From Microbacterium sp. AB (GTDB lineage: Bacteria > Actinomycetota > Actinomycetes > Actinomycetales > Microbacteriaceae), in assembly GCF_032878875.1 (NCBI RefSeq), contig NZ_CP118157.1, positions 1 to 64,000 of the forward strand: a stretch of 64,000 nucleotides of DNA, given 5' to 3'. Made by a program: the position numbers and the translations under genes. Position 1 is the first letter of the stretch. Each line of letters begins with the position of its first letter. The notes beneath the pieces were generated by a model, which made no database searches, was not told the DNA's origin, and was given only the letters and a program-made list of their open reading frames with translations. Of the stretch, positions 7,644 through 16,792 are shown one piece after another.

Positions 7644-8258
7644 ATGGCCGACACTCTCGAGCGCCTCATGGAGGAACCGGGCCCCGAGCAGCCCGGCACG
7701 CGTCGCGCGCGTTCGGCACGGCGCAAGGCGGGCAAGCGCCGTCGCGGAGCCGGGAACGCCGTCCTCACCGTGCTCGGCGTCGGCCTGCTCATCGGGGGGC
7801 TCGCCCTCGGCGCCGGGACCCTCTTCGCGCCTCAGGCCGTGGAGCAGGCGTATGGCGCGGTCAAGGTGGGCGTCGCCGACAGGGTCCAGCAGGTGCAGCA
7901 GGAGGTCTTCGAGGAGCTCCCCACCGTGAGCCTCGGCGTCTCGGGCGGACAGGCGGAGCTCGACCTGTGCGACGGCACGTTCACCGAGATGCTCTCGTAC
8001 GAGCGGGAGGGCGTCCCTCCTGTGTGGGCGGCGCACAACAACTGCGGCGGAGACGTCATCCTCCCGTGGGAGATCGGCCAGCGCCTCCGCGTCGCGGGAA
8101 GCGACCAAGTGTACGAGATCGTCGACATCACCTACACGTCGAAGATCTGGTCGTCCACCGCCGACCTCGTCGGCCTCGAGGGGGAGCTCGCCCTCCAGTC
8201 GTGCTTCTACGGCGAAGACCGGATGAAGTTCATCGGCCTGGAGCCCGTCGACAGCTGA
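7644..8258 (+). CDS. Sortase-like membrane protein (function uncertain)
   Basis: 204 residues. A basic cytosolic leader (ARSARRKAGKRRRG) precedes one transmembrane helix (VLTVLGVGLLIGGLALGAG, about residues 38-60). The exterior part ends with a pattern like a sortase active site: His131 in WAAHNNCGG, Cys187 in LALQSC and Arg193 six residues later in DRMKFIGLEP. Overall identity to canonical class E sortases looks weak (no LxTC). A class E sortase gene is usual near crgA in related genomes and none other is visible here. A possible substrate, the LDATG surface protein, lies 1.5 kb downstream. Start at 7644 follows AAAGGAA. Confidence 0.5.
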   Translation: MADTLERLMEEPGPEQPGTRRARSARRKAGKRRRGAGNAVLTVLGVGLLIGGLALGAGTLFAPQAVEQAYGAVKVGVADRVQQVQQEVFEELPTVSLGVSGGQAELDLCDGTFTEMLSYEREGVPPVWAAHNNCGGDVILPWEIGQRLRVAGSDQVYEIVDITYTSKIWSSTADLVGLEGELALQSCFYGEDRMKFIGLEPVDS

Positions 8259-8264
8259 CGCGGG

Positions 8265-9341
8265 TCACGCGTCTTCCGTGTCGCCGCGGGCGGCGTCTTC
8301 CAGCGCCCATCCGCCGACGAGCCGTGTCCTGTAGACCCTCGGGTTGTGAGAGGCGATCGTGCGCGCGTTCCGCCAGTGACGGTCGAGCGCATGCCTTTCG
8401 CTCACGCCGGACGATCCGAGCGAGTCGAAGACGAGGGTGGCCGACTCCAGGACGAGCGTCGAGATCGCGTGCTGCGCGGCGCCGACCGCGAGCAGGCTGG
8501 CACGATCCTGGGCGGTGTCTCCCGCCTCCGCGCGCGCCACGGCGACGTCGACGAGATCGAGCGACCGCAGCAGCGTCGCCTCCGCCGCGAAGGCGTTGGC
8601 CGCGAGGCGCCCGATGACCTCCTGCAGCTCGGGGTCGTCGACGGGCTCGGGGACGAGCGCATTGCCGTGCGACCGGCGCCGTGCCCGCAACGCGGCGATG
8701 CCGTCGCGCAGGATCGCGTTGCCGATCCCCACGAGCAGGGCGTTGAGCGCGGACTGGTAGAACTGGCTCTGATACACGTAGCGCTTCGCATAGGAGAAGA
8801 CGCGCTCGGCGGGGACCGCGACGTCGACGTAGGCGACCGATCCGCTGCCCGTCAGGCGCTGTCCGAATCCGTCCCAGTCGTCGCCGACGGCGACGCCGTC
8901 GCTTGTCATGTCGACGAGTGCGACGACGCGGTGCCCTGCCTCGTCCGCGGCGAGGACGGTCGTCCACCGCGCGTAGACGCTGCCGGTCGCGTAGTACTTC
9001 GTGCCGTTGAGACGCAGGACGCCCTCGGCGTCGGGCAGAAGCGTCGTGCGCACGGATCCGACGTCCGTGTCGGGCTCGCTCCATCCGCCGCCCACGATCT
9101 CGCCGCTCCCGAGACGGCGGAGCCACTCGTCCGTGCGAGGGTCGGCGCGGTCGTATCGGCGATCCTCGACGAACGACAGGTGGTTCCGCCAGATGTGGGC
9201 GAGGTTGACGTCGGCCTCGGCGAGCTCTGCGACCAGCCGGAACGCCGTCGACAGTCGCGCGTCCTCCCCGCCGAGATCGCCCGGGATCCGGAACCCTGCG
9301 AATCCGGCGTCGACGAGCCATCCGAGCTGCTCGTGCGGCAC
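8265..9341 (-). CDS. Acyl-CoA dehydrogenase-like flavin monooxygenase (SfnB/DszC type)
   Basis: 358 residues from the first conventional start, GTG at 9341. The fold is the acyl-CoA dehydrogenase family: N-terminal helical part (LVDAGFAGFRIPGDLGG), middle beta domain (GGGWSEPDTDVGSV, GTKYYATGS), and C-terminal helices with WRNARTIASHNPRVYR typical of the DszC/SfnB branch. These use FMNH2 and oxygen to attack sulfur or nitrogen compounds. The reading frame stays open and protein-like upstream to 9464 (IEHAAKARDQDEHERLATRF), where an ATC codon followed by CCC ATC GAG sits six bases after GAGGT; the true N-terminus may be there (399 residues). It converges with the sortase-like gene. Confidence 0.82.
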   Translation of the reverse strand: MPHEQLGWLVDAGFAGFRIPGDLGGEDARLSTAFRLVAELAEADVNLAHIWRNHLSFVEDRRYDRADPRTDEWLRRLGSGEIVGGGWSEPDTDVGSVRTTLLPDAEGVLRLNGTKYYATGSVYARWTTVLAADEAGHRVVALVDMTSDGVAVGDDWDGFGQRLTGSGSVAYVDVAVPAERVFSYAKRYVYQSQFYQSALNALLVGIGNAILRDGIAALRARRRSHGNALVPEPVDDPELQEVIGRLAANAFAAEATLLRSLDLVDVAVARAEAGDTAQDRASLLAVGAAQHAISTLVLESATLVFDSLGSSGVSERHALDRHWRNARTIASHNPRVYRTRLVGGWALEDAARGDTEDA

Positions 9342-9503
9342 CGTACCCGTCCGCTCCCGCTCGGCCTCACCCTCGGCGATCCTCTGGAAGAGCGGCCGGA
9401 ACCGCGTGGCGAGGCGCTCGTGCTCGTCCTGGTCGCGAGCCTTCGCGGCGTGCTCGATGGGGATGGCTCTACCTCGACTCTCGGCCTTCTCTGCTCCGCC
9501 GAC

Positions 9504-9509
9504 AGCCTA
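9504..9509 (-). promoter_or_regulatory. -10 element (TAGGCT) upstream of the flavin monooxygenase gene
   Basis: On the minus strand TAGGCT lies about 40 bases before the ATC codon at 9464 and well upstream of the GTG at 9341. Transcription from here would carry a GAGGT ribosome binding site placed for the ATC, which supports the longer protein. Confidence 0.35.
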
Positions 9510-9626
9510 GGTTCCCGAGGCCGTCGGCTGTCCGGAACGTCGTCACCGTCGGCAACATCGGGGCGCCGCACCTCTGTCGGACGCCTCCGGCATCCGCCGC
9601 ACGACGTGGGATGGCGGGGATGAAAC

Positions 9627-9715
9627 AGGAGGTGAAAAATGCCGGCACCACCTCGGGGTGATCATCAGGAAACCCATAGAACTGAACATGCCCGCCTCCT
9701 CGTGGAAGCGGGCAT
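9627..9715 (+). promoter_or_regulatory. Structured RNA leader of the giant surface protein
   Basis: AGGAGGTG (9627-9634) is a perfect Shine-Dalgarno sequence four bases before ATG 9639. Its GAGGTG (9629-9634) can pair with CACCTC (9649-9654), hiding the site; the same CACC (9649-9652) can instead pair with GGTG (9657-9660). A third stem, ATGCCCGC (9688-9695) with GCGGGCAT (9708-9715), follows. The whole lies in the 302-bp gap between the flavin monooxygenase and the surface-protein start. Mutually exclusive stems suggest translational control or attenuation; no known riboswitch class is recognised. Confidence 0.35.
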
Positions 9716-9854
9716 ATCTGTGTTCCCGCGCTGTGTGTGCAGCCGCGATCTAGGGGAAGGAACAGCATGGACTGGAGATTCCGTCGGCGGGAGACCGCCG
9801 ACCGCCTGGGAGGCGGAGGACGACAATCGTCGCTCTCCCGACATTCCCCTGTGA
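9639..9854 (+). CDS. Possible leader ORF overlapping the surface-protein start
   Basis: A 71-codon frame starts at the ATG following the strongest Shine-Dalgarno sequence in the window. The peptide begins MPAPPRGDHQETHRTEH and contains CVCS; no domain or membrane segment is recognised. Its last 88 bases overlap the surface-protein gene in another frame. It may be a regulatory upstream ORF rather than a functional protein, or simply chance; the composition is not strongly coding-like. Confidence 0.3.
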   Translation: MPAPPRGDHQETHRTEHARLLVEAGISVFPRCVCSRDLGEGTAWTGDSVGGRPPTAWEAEDDNRRSPDIPL

Positions 9855-12800
9855 AGGTGACGCGAACGGGATCGCTGCCGCATCGCTCTGTCACGATGAC
9901 AACGGTGCTCGCCCTCGTGGCGGGACTGTTCGCCGCCGCCGGCATCGCGGCGTCACCGGCTTCAGCCGCGGACTCGCCGCCGTTCTCCTGCCAGCCAAAT
10001 GCCGACGGGCTCCTCTTCCAGGGCTCTTCGACGACGAGCCTCTTCGCGGTCGACCTCGTCACGGGCGAATACGAGCAGCAGGCGCTGTCGCCCGCGCAGA
10101 ATATCAACGCGGTCGCCTACAACGTCCTCGACAACTACGTATACGGCTGGAACACCGAGTCACGATCGCTCGTGCGCGTCGCATCCGACGGCACGGTCAC
10201 GGACCTCGGGCGGCCCGCGGGCGTCGCAGACCGCGGGTACAACATGGGCGACATCGACGCGGACGGCCATTATTGGGTCTCCGCGAACATCGACGGGATA
10301 CCCCCGTGGTACGAGATCGATCTCGCTCCGGACTCGCCGACCTTCGGCACGGTTCTCAGCCAGGGGACCTTGTCCGAACCCGCCGGCATCAGCGCCGGCG
10401 CGGACTGGGCGCACGTCCCCGGAGGCGGGGACTTCCTCTACCGAGCGGCGACGAACGCCGCGGGGGACATGGTGCTCCTGGCGTTCGATAAGGAGAGCGG
10501 AGAGACGACGATCCTCGGCGCGGTGACCGGGGCCACGGGCTTCGGAGGGCTGGTCGGCGCCGTCTACGCCGACAGCGCCGGCTTCCTGTACGCCTCCGAC
10601 AACCGCACGGGCTACATCTACCGCATCGACATCCAGACGCGCAGGGCTGTGCTCTTCGCGAACGGGCCCTCGTCGACCGGGAACGACGGTGCGCGCTGTT
10701 TCCTGTCGACCCTCGCACTCGACTACGGAGACGCCCCGGACTCCTATGGGACGACGCTGGCGGGCGACGGTGCGCGCCACCTGATACGCGACTACGACGA
10801 GGCGACGAGTACCTCCTCGCTCATGCTGGGCTCATCGATCGATCACGAGGACGATGCTGAGCCGCGTGAAGCGGCGGACGGCGACGAAGGCATCACCGCC
10901 GACGAGGACGGCGTCTCCGGCGACATCGTCGCGGTTCCCGGTGAGGAAACTGCTGTCGTGGTGTCGGCCACGAACCTCACGGGCGCGGACGCCACGCTCG
11001 CCGGCTGGATCGACTCGAACGGCGACGGCGTCTTTGCGGAGGACGAACTGCAGACGGTCGCGGTGCCCGCAGGCACGACGGACGGACGTTTCACGCTCAC
11101 ATTCCCTGTCGGCACGACGCTCGACGACACGTACGCGCGATTCCGGTTGTTCTCCTCCGGCGTCACCACGTTCCCGTCCACAGGGGCGGCCAGGGGCGGT
11201 GAGGTCGAGGACTACCCGGTCGCGGTGAGGGACCGATCGATCGAACTCGAGAAGTCCTCGAACGCTACCGACGCATCCCGCGTGGGAGACGTGGTGGCAT
11301 ACACCGTGACGGTCAGCAACCCCGGCACGGACGGTTACACGGAGGAGAGCCCCGCGTATGTCCTCGATGACCTCGCCGGTGTTCTCGACGATGCGTCCCT
11401 CGATGAGTCCTCCCTCCGGGCGGTCTCGTCTGATGGTGCGGAGGTATCGGCCCCGATTCTCCGTGACGGTCGCTATCTTCAGTGGCAGGGCCCGGTTCCG
11501 GCAGGCGGGTCCGTGACGCTGGCCTACGAGTTGACGCTCGTGAAAGGCGGGGACGGAGACGTGACGAACGTCACGTGGGCGCCGGAGACGCCACCGGACG
11601 AGGTACCGCCGACTCCCGACTGCGAGGACACCGCCGAGCCGTGTGACTCCACGAAGACGCTGCTCCCGCGCGTGTCCGTCGAGAAGACGTCCGATGTGAC
11701 GGAGCTGCCCGAAGACGGCGGGGTCGCCACGTACACTGTGACGGTCACGAACGAGGGCCCCGGTGTCTACACGGAGCAGGCTCCTGCGTCGGTCACGGAC
11801 GACCTCTCGGAGGTCCTCGACGACGCGGAGTTCGGCGAGATCGTCGAGCCGTCGGAGGGTGCCTCGTTCGACCGATCGGCCGAGGAGCTGACCTGGTCGG
11901 GCCCGCTGGCCGCAGGCGAGTCGAAGACCATCGTCTACACGGTGGAGTACGACGCCTTCGCGGGCGACCACGTGCTCTACAACGTCGCCTGCGTCCCCGA
12001 GGACGATGTGCTTCTGGGCGCAGATCCGTGCGCGGACAACCGTGTCCCCGGCCGCGGGCTCGAGATCAAGAAGAGCGCCGACCCGGCCTCGGGGACCCCG
12101 GTCGACCCCGGCCAGGACGTGACGTACACGCTGTCGTTCACGAGCACCGGTGAGATCCCGGCGGAGGTGAACACCACCGACGACCTGTCGAAGGTCTTCG
12201 ACGACGCCACGTTCGTCGAAGGGTCGCTGACGGTCTCGAACGACGATCTCGTCGCCGAGCTGGACGGCGAGACCCTCTTGGTCACGGGCGAGGTGCCCGC
12301 CGGCCAGACGTACACCGTCTCGTACACCGTCGAGGTGAACGCCTTCGAAGACTACGCCGACCACCTGCTCGAGAACGTCGTGCGGGGCGACTGCGAGCCG
12401 GCCGACTGCCCGTCGACCGAGCACCCGGTCCGTGACTTCGACGTGAAGAAGGCCTCGACGTCCGATGGCGTCGCGCAGCCGGGTGATGTGGTCGACTACA
12501 GCGTCGTCGTCACGAACAACGGCAAGGGCGACTACACGGCGGACAGTCCGGCGGGCTTCACGGATGATCTGGCCGATGTGCTGGACGACGCCTCGTACAA
12601 CGGCGACGCCGTCGCGGTGTCGTCGGATGGCACGGACGCGGGCGAGGTGACCCTCGACGGCACGACGCTGGCATGGTCCGGACCGCTCGCCGGCGGGCAG
12701 TCCGTCACGGTGACCTATTCGGTGACGGTGACGGGACTCGGCGACGACGTGCTCACGAACGTCGCCGTGCCGGAGTGCCCTGACGGCGTCATCTGCGACC

Positions 12801-15001
12801 CGCCGACGCCGCCCATCGATGTCAAGGTCCCGCACGTGGAGCCGAGCAAGTCCTCGGATCCCACGACGGGAACGGATGTCGAGGCTGGACAGGTCATCGC
12901 CTACACGCTCTCGTGGACGAACACGGGCCAGGCGACAGGGCCGCTCGACGCGACCGATGACCTCTCGAAGGTGCTCGACGACGCCGAGGTGACGGGCGAG
13001 CCGCTCGTCGACGAGGCTCACGCCGATTCGGTGGAGGCCGTGTACTCCGCCGCGGAGAAGTCGATCCGAGTCGTCGGCGAGATCGCGCCGGGCGAGACGG
13101 TGACCGTCGTCTACGAGGTGACGGTGCTGCCCGACGGCGAACGCGGCGACGATGAGATCGACAACGCCCTGATCCCCGACGTGCCGCCGTACGTGTGTGA
13201 CGGGGAGGACGAGGATTGCGATCCGTTCGTGCCCCCGACCACCGAGCACGACGTCCCGGAGATCGTCGACAGCAAGACGGTGGACCCTGCCTCGAACACG
13301 GCCGTGAAGCCCGGTCAGGAGCTCACCTACACGCTGACGTTCGAGAACAGGGGCGCAGCTGCGGGCGCGGTCGATCGGGTCGACGACCTGACGCACGTGC
13401 TCGACGACGCGGACGTCACGGTCGCGCCGCTCGCCTCCGACGAGGCGCTGGCGGTGTCGCCGGTCGAGAACGGCAGGTTCTCGACCACCGGCGTCCTCGA
13501 GCCCGGACAGGTCGTGACCGTGAGCTACACGGTCACGGTGAAGCCCGCGGAGGCACTCGGCGATTCCGTGCTCGCGAACTTCCTTCTCGAGCCCGACGAG
13601 GTGCCGCCGCCCGACCCGGTCTGCGAGGAGACCGAGGACAGCACGTGCAACCCGGTGTCCGACGTCTCGGTGGTGAAGTCCGCCGATCCGGAGGACGGGA
13701 CCGTCGTGGACAGCGGTCAGGACGTCACCTACACGCTGACGTTCGCCAACGCCGGTGAAGGAACGGGAGCCGTCGACTACGTCGATCACATGGCCGGCGT
13801 CCTCGACGACGCCGATCTCGTGAAGCAGCCGACCGCCTCCGCGGACTCCTTGACGGTCTCGGCCGTCGAGGACGGACGGTTCGGCGTGCGCGGGGACCTG
13901 GCGGCGGGTGAGACCGTCACGGTCTCGTACACGGTGAAGGTCCGGGCGTACGAGGATCAGGGCGACCACACGCTGGGCAACGTGGTCACGCTGGCGGGAA
14001 ACACTCCCGGTCCGGATTGCGATCCGGACAGCTTGCTCTGCACGGAGCATCCGGCAGGACACCCCGACGTCTCCGTGGAGAAGTCGGCTGATCCGGCATC
14101 GGGCACGAAGGTGGATGCCGGTCAGGTCATCACCTACACGCTCGCGTTCACGAACGACGGGAACGCGCAGGGAGCGGTGGACTACACCGACGACCTGTCG
14201 AGAGTGCTCGATGACGCCACTTTGACGGGCCAGCCCGTCGTGGGTGGCGAGGGCCTCGCTGCCGCTGTGGACGGACACGTGATCCGGGTCACGGGTGATC
14301 TCGCGGCGGGCGCTCACGCGACGGTGACCTACCGGGTCACGGTCAATGACGAGGGCGAGAGGGGGGACAACCGTCTCCTGAACGTCGTCGCCGAAACCGG
14401 GACGGATGACCCGCAGTGCGGTGAGGACGGCGTGGAGTGCACCGAGCACGTCACGGGTGACCTCGTCGTGACGAAGACGGTAGACCCGGTGTCGGGCACG
14501 GACGTGGAGGTCGGCCAGAAGCTGACCTACACGCTGTCGTTCGAGAACATCGGCGCCGGACCGGCGGACGTGGAGCATACCGACCATCTGATCGGCGTTC
14601 TCGACGATGCGGAGATCATCGGTGACGTCGTCGCGTCGGAGGGCCTCGCTGCCGCTCTCGAGGGAAATGTGCTCGAGATCACGGGGGAGGTGCCCGCTGG
14701 ACAGACCTCGACGGTCACGTACACGGTCGAGGTCAAGGAGTACCTTGCGCAGGGGGACCACTCGCTCGGCAACTTCCTCACCCTTGCAGGTGAGGAGCCG
14801 CCGACCGAATGCGATCCGAACAGCGTGCTCTGCACAGTGAACCCGATCGAAGAGCCGCCGGCCGACGAGCCTCCGCAGGAGCTCGACGCGACGGGCATGG
14901 TGCTCGGCGTGGGTGCCCTCGGCATCGCGATGCTGCTCCTCGGAGCAGGCGCCGTCGCCCTTCTGATCGCGCGTCGCAGGAGGGAGCAGCACGCGGGCTG
15001 A
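9767..15001 (+). CDS. Giant repeat surface protein with DUF6923, GEVED and nine DUF11/DUF7927 repeats and LDATG sorting signal
   Basis: 1744 residues. A long basic leader precedes a signal peptide (about 44-67, cleavage near SPASA|ADS). About 70-315 is a propeller-like DUF6923 region (FAVDLVTGEY, AVAYNVLDNYVYGW). About 317-480 resembles a GEVED domain (LDYGDAPDSYGT). From about 489 to 1700 nine repeats of roughly 135 residues follow, each with a YTLTFxNxG strand and a hallmark DDLxxVLDDA turn, as in DUF11/DUF7927 stalk repeats. The C-terminus has LDATG (1706-1710), a transmembrane helix and RRRREQHAG, a cell-wall sorting layout. The ATG at 9767 follows GGAAGGA. Likely an adhesin or stalk. It is strongly acidic. 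Confidence 0.88.
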   Translation: MDWRFRRRETADRLGGGGRQSSLSRHSPVKVTRTGSLPHRSVTMTTVLALVAGLFAAAGIAASPASAADSPPFSCQPNADGLLFQGSSTTSLFAVDLVTGEYEQQALSPAQNINAVAYNVLDNYVYGWNTESRSLVRVASDGTVTDLGRPAGVADRGYNMGDIDADGHYWVSANIDGIPPWYEIDLAPDSPTFGTVLSQGTLSEPAGISAGADWAHVPGGGDFLYRAATNAAGDMVLLAFDKESGETTILGAVTGATGFGGLVGAVYADSAGFLYASDNRTGYIYRIDIQTRRAVLFANGPSSTGNDGARCFLSTLALDYGDAPDSYGTTLAGDGARHLIRDYDEATSTSSLMLGSSIDHEDDAEPREAADGDEGITADEDGVSGDIVAVPGEETAVVVSATNLTGADATLAGWIDSNGDGVFAEDELQTVAVPAGTTDGRFTLTFPVGTTLDDTYARFRLFSSGVTTFPSTGAARGGEVEDYPVAVRDRSIELEKSSNATDASRVGDVVAYTVTVSNPGTDGYTEESPAYVLDDLAGVLDDASLDESSLRAVSSDGAEVSAPILRDGRYLQWQGPVPAGGSVTLAYELTLVKGGDGDVTNVTWAPETPPDEVPPTPDCEDTAEPCDSTKTLLPRVSVEKTSDVTELPEDGGVATYTVTVTNEGPGVYTEQAPASVTDDLSEVLDDAEFGEIVEPSEGASFDRSAEELTWSGPLAAGESKTIVYTVEYDAFAGDHVLYNVACVPEDDVLLGADPCADNRVPGRGLEIKKSADPASGTPVDPGQDVTYTLSFTSTGEIPAEVNTTDDLSKVFDDATFVEGSLTVSNDDLVAELDGETLLVTGEVPAGQTYTVSYTVEVNAFEDYADHLLENVVRGDCEPADCPSTEHPVRDFDVKKASTSDGVAQPGDVVDYSVVVTNNGKGDYTADSPAGFTDDLADVLDDASYNGDAVAVSSDGTDAGEVTLDGTTLAWSGPLAGGQSVTVTYSVTVTGLGDDVLTNVAVPECPDGVICDPPTPPIDVKVPHVEPSKSSDPTTGTDVEAGQVIAYTLSWTNTGQATGPLDATDDLSKVLDDAEVTGEPLVDEAHADSVEAVYSAAEKSIRVVGEIAPGETVTVVYEVTVLPDGERGDDEIDNALIPDVPPYVCDGEDEDCDPFVPPTTEHDVPEIVDSKTVDPASNTAVKPGQELTYTLTFENRGAAAGAVDRVDDLTHVLDDADVTVAPLASDEALAVSPVENGRFSTTGVLEPGQVVTVSYTVTVKPAEALGDSVLANFLLEPDEVPPPDPVCEETEDSTCNPVSDVSVVKSADPEDGTVVDSGQDVTYTLTFANAGEGTGAVDYVDHMAGVLDDADLVKQPTASADSLTVSAVEDGRFGVRGDLAAGETVTVSYTVKVRAYEDQGDHTLGNVVTLAGNTPGPDCDPDSLLCTEHPAGHPDVSVEKSADPASGTKVDAGQVITYTLAFTNDGNAQGAVDYTDDLSRVLDDATLTGQPVVGGEGLAAAVDGHVIRVTGDLAAGAHATVTYRVTVNDEGERGDNRLLNVVAETGTDDPQCGEDGVECTEHVTGDLVVTKTVDPVSGTDVEVGQKLTYTLSFENIGAGPADVEHTDHLIGVLDDAEIIGDVVASEGLAAALEGNVLEITGEVPAGQTSTVTYTVEVKEYLAQGDHSLGNFLTLAGEEPPTECDPNSVLCTVNPIEEPPADEPPQELDATGMVLGVGALGIAMLLLGAGAVALLIARRRREQHAG

Positions 15002-15015
15002 TCCCCGGCCGCGTG

Positions 15016-15051
15016 GAGGCGCCCCCGGACCGCTCGGTCCGGGGGCGCCTC
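15016..15051 (+). terminator. Strong hairpin terminator after the surface protein
   Basis: A perfect 16-bp inverted repeat starting GAGGCGCCCCCGG with loop GCTC lies 14 bp after the stop, followed by a TCTGTGTGTGT tract. It can also end minus-strand transcription from the LuxR gene that stops at 15111. Confidence 0.8.
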
Positions 15052-15110
15052 TCTGTGTGTGTCGGCGTCATCCGCAGGAGACGGCCGGGGACCCGAGACG
15101 CCGCGCCGGC

Positions 15111-16700
15111 TCAGGAGCGTTCGGCGGGGCGTGCCGGCGGAAGGCCGAGGAGGCCGCTGCGCGTCGCGACCGCGATGGCGTCGTCGCGCGTGGAGACCTG
15201 GAGCTTGCGATAGACGCTCCGCACCTGGCTTCGCACCGTGTTGATCGAGACGCTGAGGCTCTGGGCGATCGCCTGCAGGGTGTCGTCGCCTGCGAGCGCG
15301 TGGAGGATGATCTGCTCCCGCGGCGTGAGCTCCACGAGCTCGACGGGGCGGCTCTCATGGTGCCCGGCTCGTGCGACGACCTGTTCGTAGAGCTTCATGC
15401 GCCCCGTCCTGCGGCAGAGCTCCTCGAGATCGCCCTGGGGGATCTCGAGCAGCGCCGACAGGATGCCGCTCGACTCGACGTACGTCGAGGCGGTGTCGAA
15501 GAGGGCGACGGCATCGGCTGTACTGCCGCGCCGCAGCTGGGCCGTCGCGAGCACGAGCAGATGGTCGAGCTTGTCTCGGCTGGACCCGGCCCTCCGCAGC
15601 GGCATCGACGAGGCGCGAATGGCGCGAGCGGCCTGGCCGGCGCGGAGATGGGCGCGTCCGGCGACGGCGCGCAGTCGTGCGTTCGCCGGGTACGCGGTCG
15701 ACAGCGCGAGCGCGGACTGGGCCTCTCCGGCGGCCAGGAGCAGGTCCGCTCTCGCCGAGAGCAGGATGCCTCCCGCGATGCGGTCGGCACTCTCGGTCGC
15801 CCCCTGCGCGATGAGGGTCTCGTCCAGCCGGATGAGACCGAAGGCGGGGTTGCGGAAGAGGAGATCGAAGCGTGCCCACGCCGCGGCGACGAAGGGCCAG
15901 ATCTCATAGCCTGCTGCGGCGTCTCCGAGCTCGATGAGCATCGCCTCCGCACGGTGTTCGTCGAGTTCGTCGATGGCGAGCACGACGCGGGCGATGCGGG
16001 CGGGAGCCGTGAGGAAGGGGGCGATGCCCCTGGACGGCTCGGACAGGTCCTCCGCCTTCCGCAGCCACTCCACCGCGTGGCGCCTGCTGCCGGAGAGCGC
16101 TGACAGGAGTGCCGCGTATGCCGCGGCATTCCCTCGTGCGGACCTCATCGCCGCGGACGTGGACTGCTCGTACCCCATCCGCGCGTGCGTCATCGCGTCG
16201 TCGAACCTGCCCATGAGCAGCGTGGTCAGCGACCGCTGCGCGGCGATCCACCCCGGACGGTGCGTCGCAGGATCGGAGTGCCAGGGCACGGCTCCGTGGC
16301 CGCGACGATGTGTGACGTGTTCCTCGACGCGGCGGGCGATCTTCTCCGCCTCCGTGAAGTCTCCGCGCAGGCGTGCTCCGATGAGCGCGATCATCCCGGC
16401 GGTCAGCACGTCGGCGGGATGCCGGAACGATGAGAACGTGGCGGCGTAGCGGCGTCCCCAGGTCGTGTAGAAGTTCTGGTACCTCGACCAGGGACTGCGG
16501 CGGGATCCGAGCTGGTGCGCGAGGTACCCGGCCATGAGAATCTGCGGATGGCCGTTCAGGGTCTCAGGGGGAAGCCGCCGGAGGAGGGAGAGCAGCCGTG
16601 CCCCATAATCCCGGGGCACCTCGAACCAGAGGCCGTCGCCGAGCCGTTCCAGGGCGTGCAAATCGGCGCGCTCGATCGCACGCGAGATCTGCGAGTCCAT
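15111..16700 (-). CDS. Large LuxR-type transcriptional regulator (paralogue 1)
   Basis: 529 residues. The last ~65 form a LuxR helix-turn-helix: LTPREQIILHALAGDDTLQAI, then SLSVSINTVRSQVRSVYRKL. The first ~440 residues are alanine- and leucine-rich helices like a TPR-type sensor region, without a visible Walker A motif, so it is not a full MalT/LAL ATPase. It aligns over its length with the upstream gene at 16793-18424 (compare the N-terminal LERLGDGLWFEVP with IESMSDRLWYALP), so the two are duplicates. It converges on the giant surface protein and may control it. ATG at 16700 is preceded by GGGGCGG. Confidence 0.85.
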   Translation of the reverse strand: MDSQISRAIERADLHALERLGDGLWFEVPRDYGARLLSLLRRLPPETLNGHPQILMAGYLAHQLGSRRSPWSRYQNFYTTWGRRYAATFSSFRHPADVLTAGMIALIGARLRGDFTEAEKIARRVEEHVTHRRGHGAVPWHSDPATHRPGWIAAQRSLTTLLMGRFDDAMTHARMGYEQSTSAAMRSARGNAAAYAALLSALSGSRRHAVEWLRKAEDLSEPSRGIAPFLTAPARIARVVLAIDELDEHRAEAMLIELGDAAAGYEIWPFVAAAWARFDLLFRNPAFGLIRLDETLIAQGATESADRIAGGILLSARADLLLAAGEAQSALALSTAYPANARLRAVAGRAHLRAGQAARAIRASSMPLRRAGSSRDKLDHLLVLATAQLRRGSTADAVALFDTASTYVESSGILSALLEIPQGDLEELCRRTGRMKLYEQVVARAGHHESRPVELVELTPREQIILHALAGDDTLQAIAQSLSVSINTVRSQVRSVYRKLQVSTRDDAIAVATRSGLLGLPPARPAERS

Positions 16701-16792
16701 GTCCGCCCCTGCTCCCGAGAACTACCTCACTATGAAGTTCCCATGCGCAGACACGGGGTATCGGGCGATGTGGAGCAGAATCACCCGCGTTT

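Noticed and set aside
9627-9715. A known riboswitch class (SAM, cobalamin, c-di-GMP, ydaO)
   Set aside because: I could not match any conserved core of these classes; only simple competing stems are visible.
10832-14992. A 1386-codon open frame antisense to the giant surface protein
   Set aside because: High-GC codon bias leaves the reverse frame open. The translation is arginine-, valine- and histidine-rich without domains, while the plus frame has repeated, well-formed domains.
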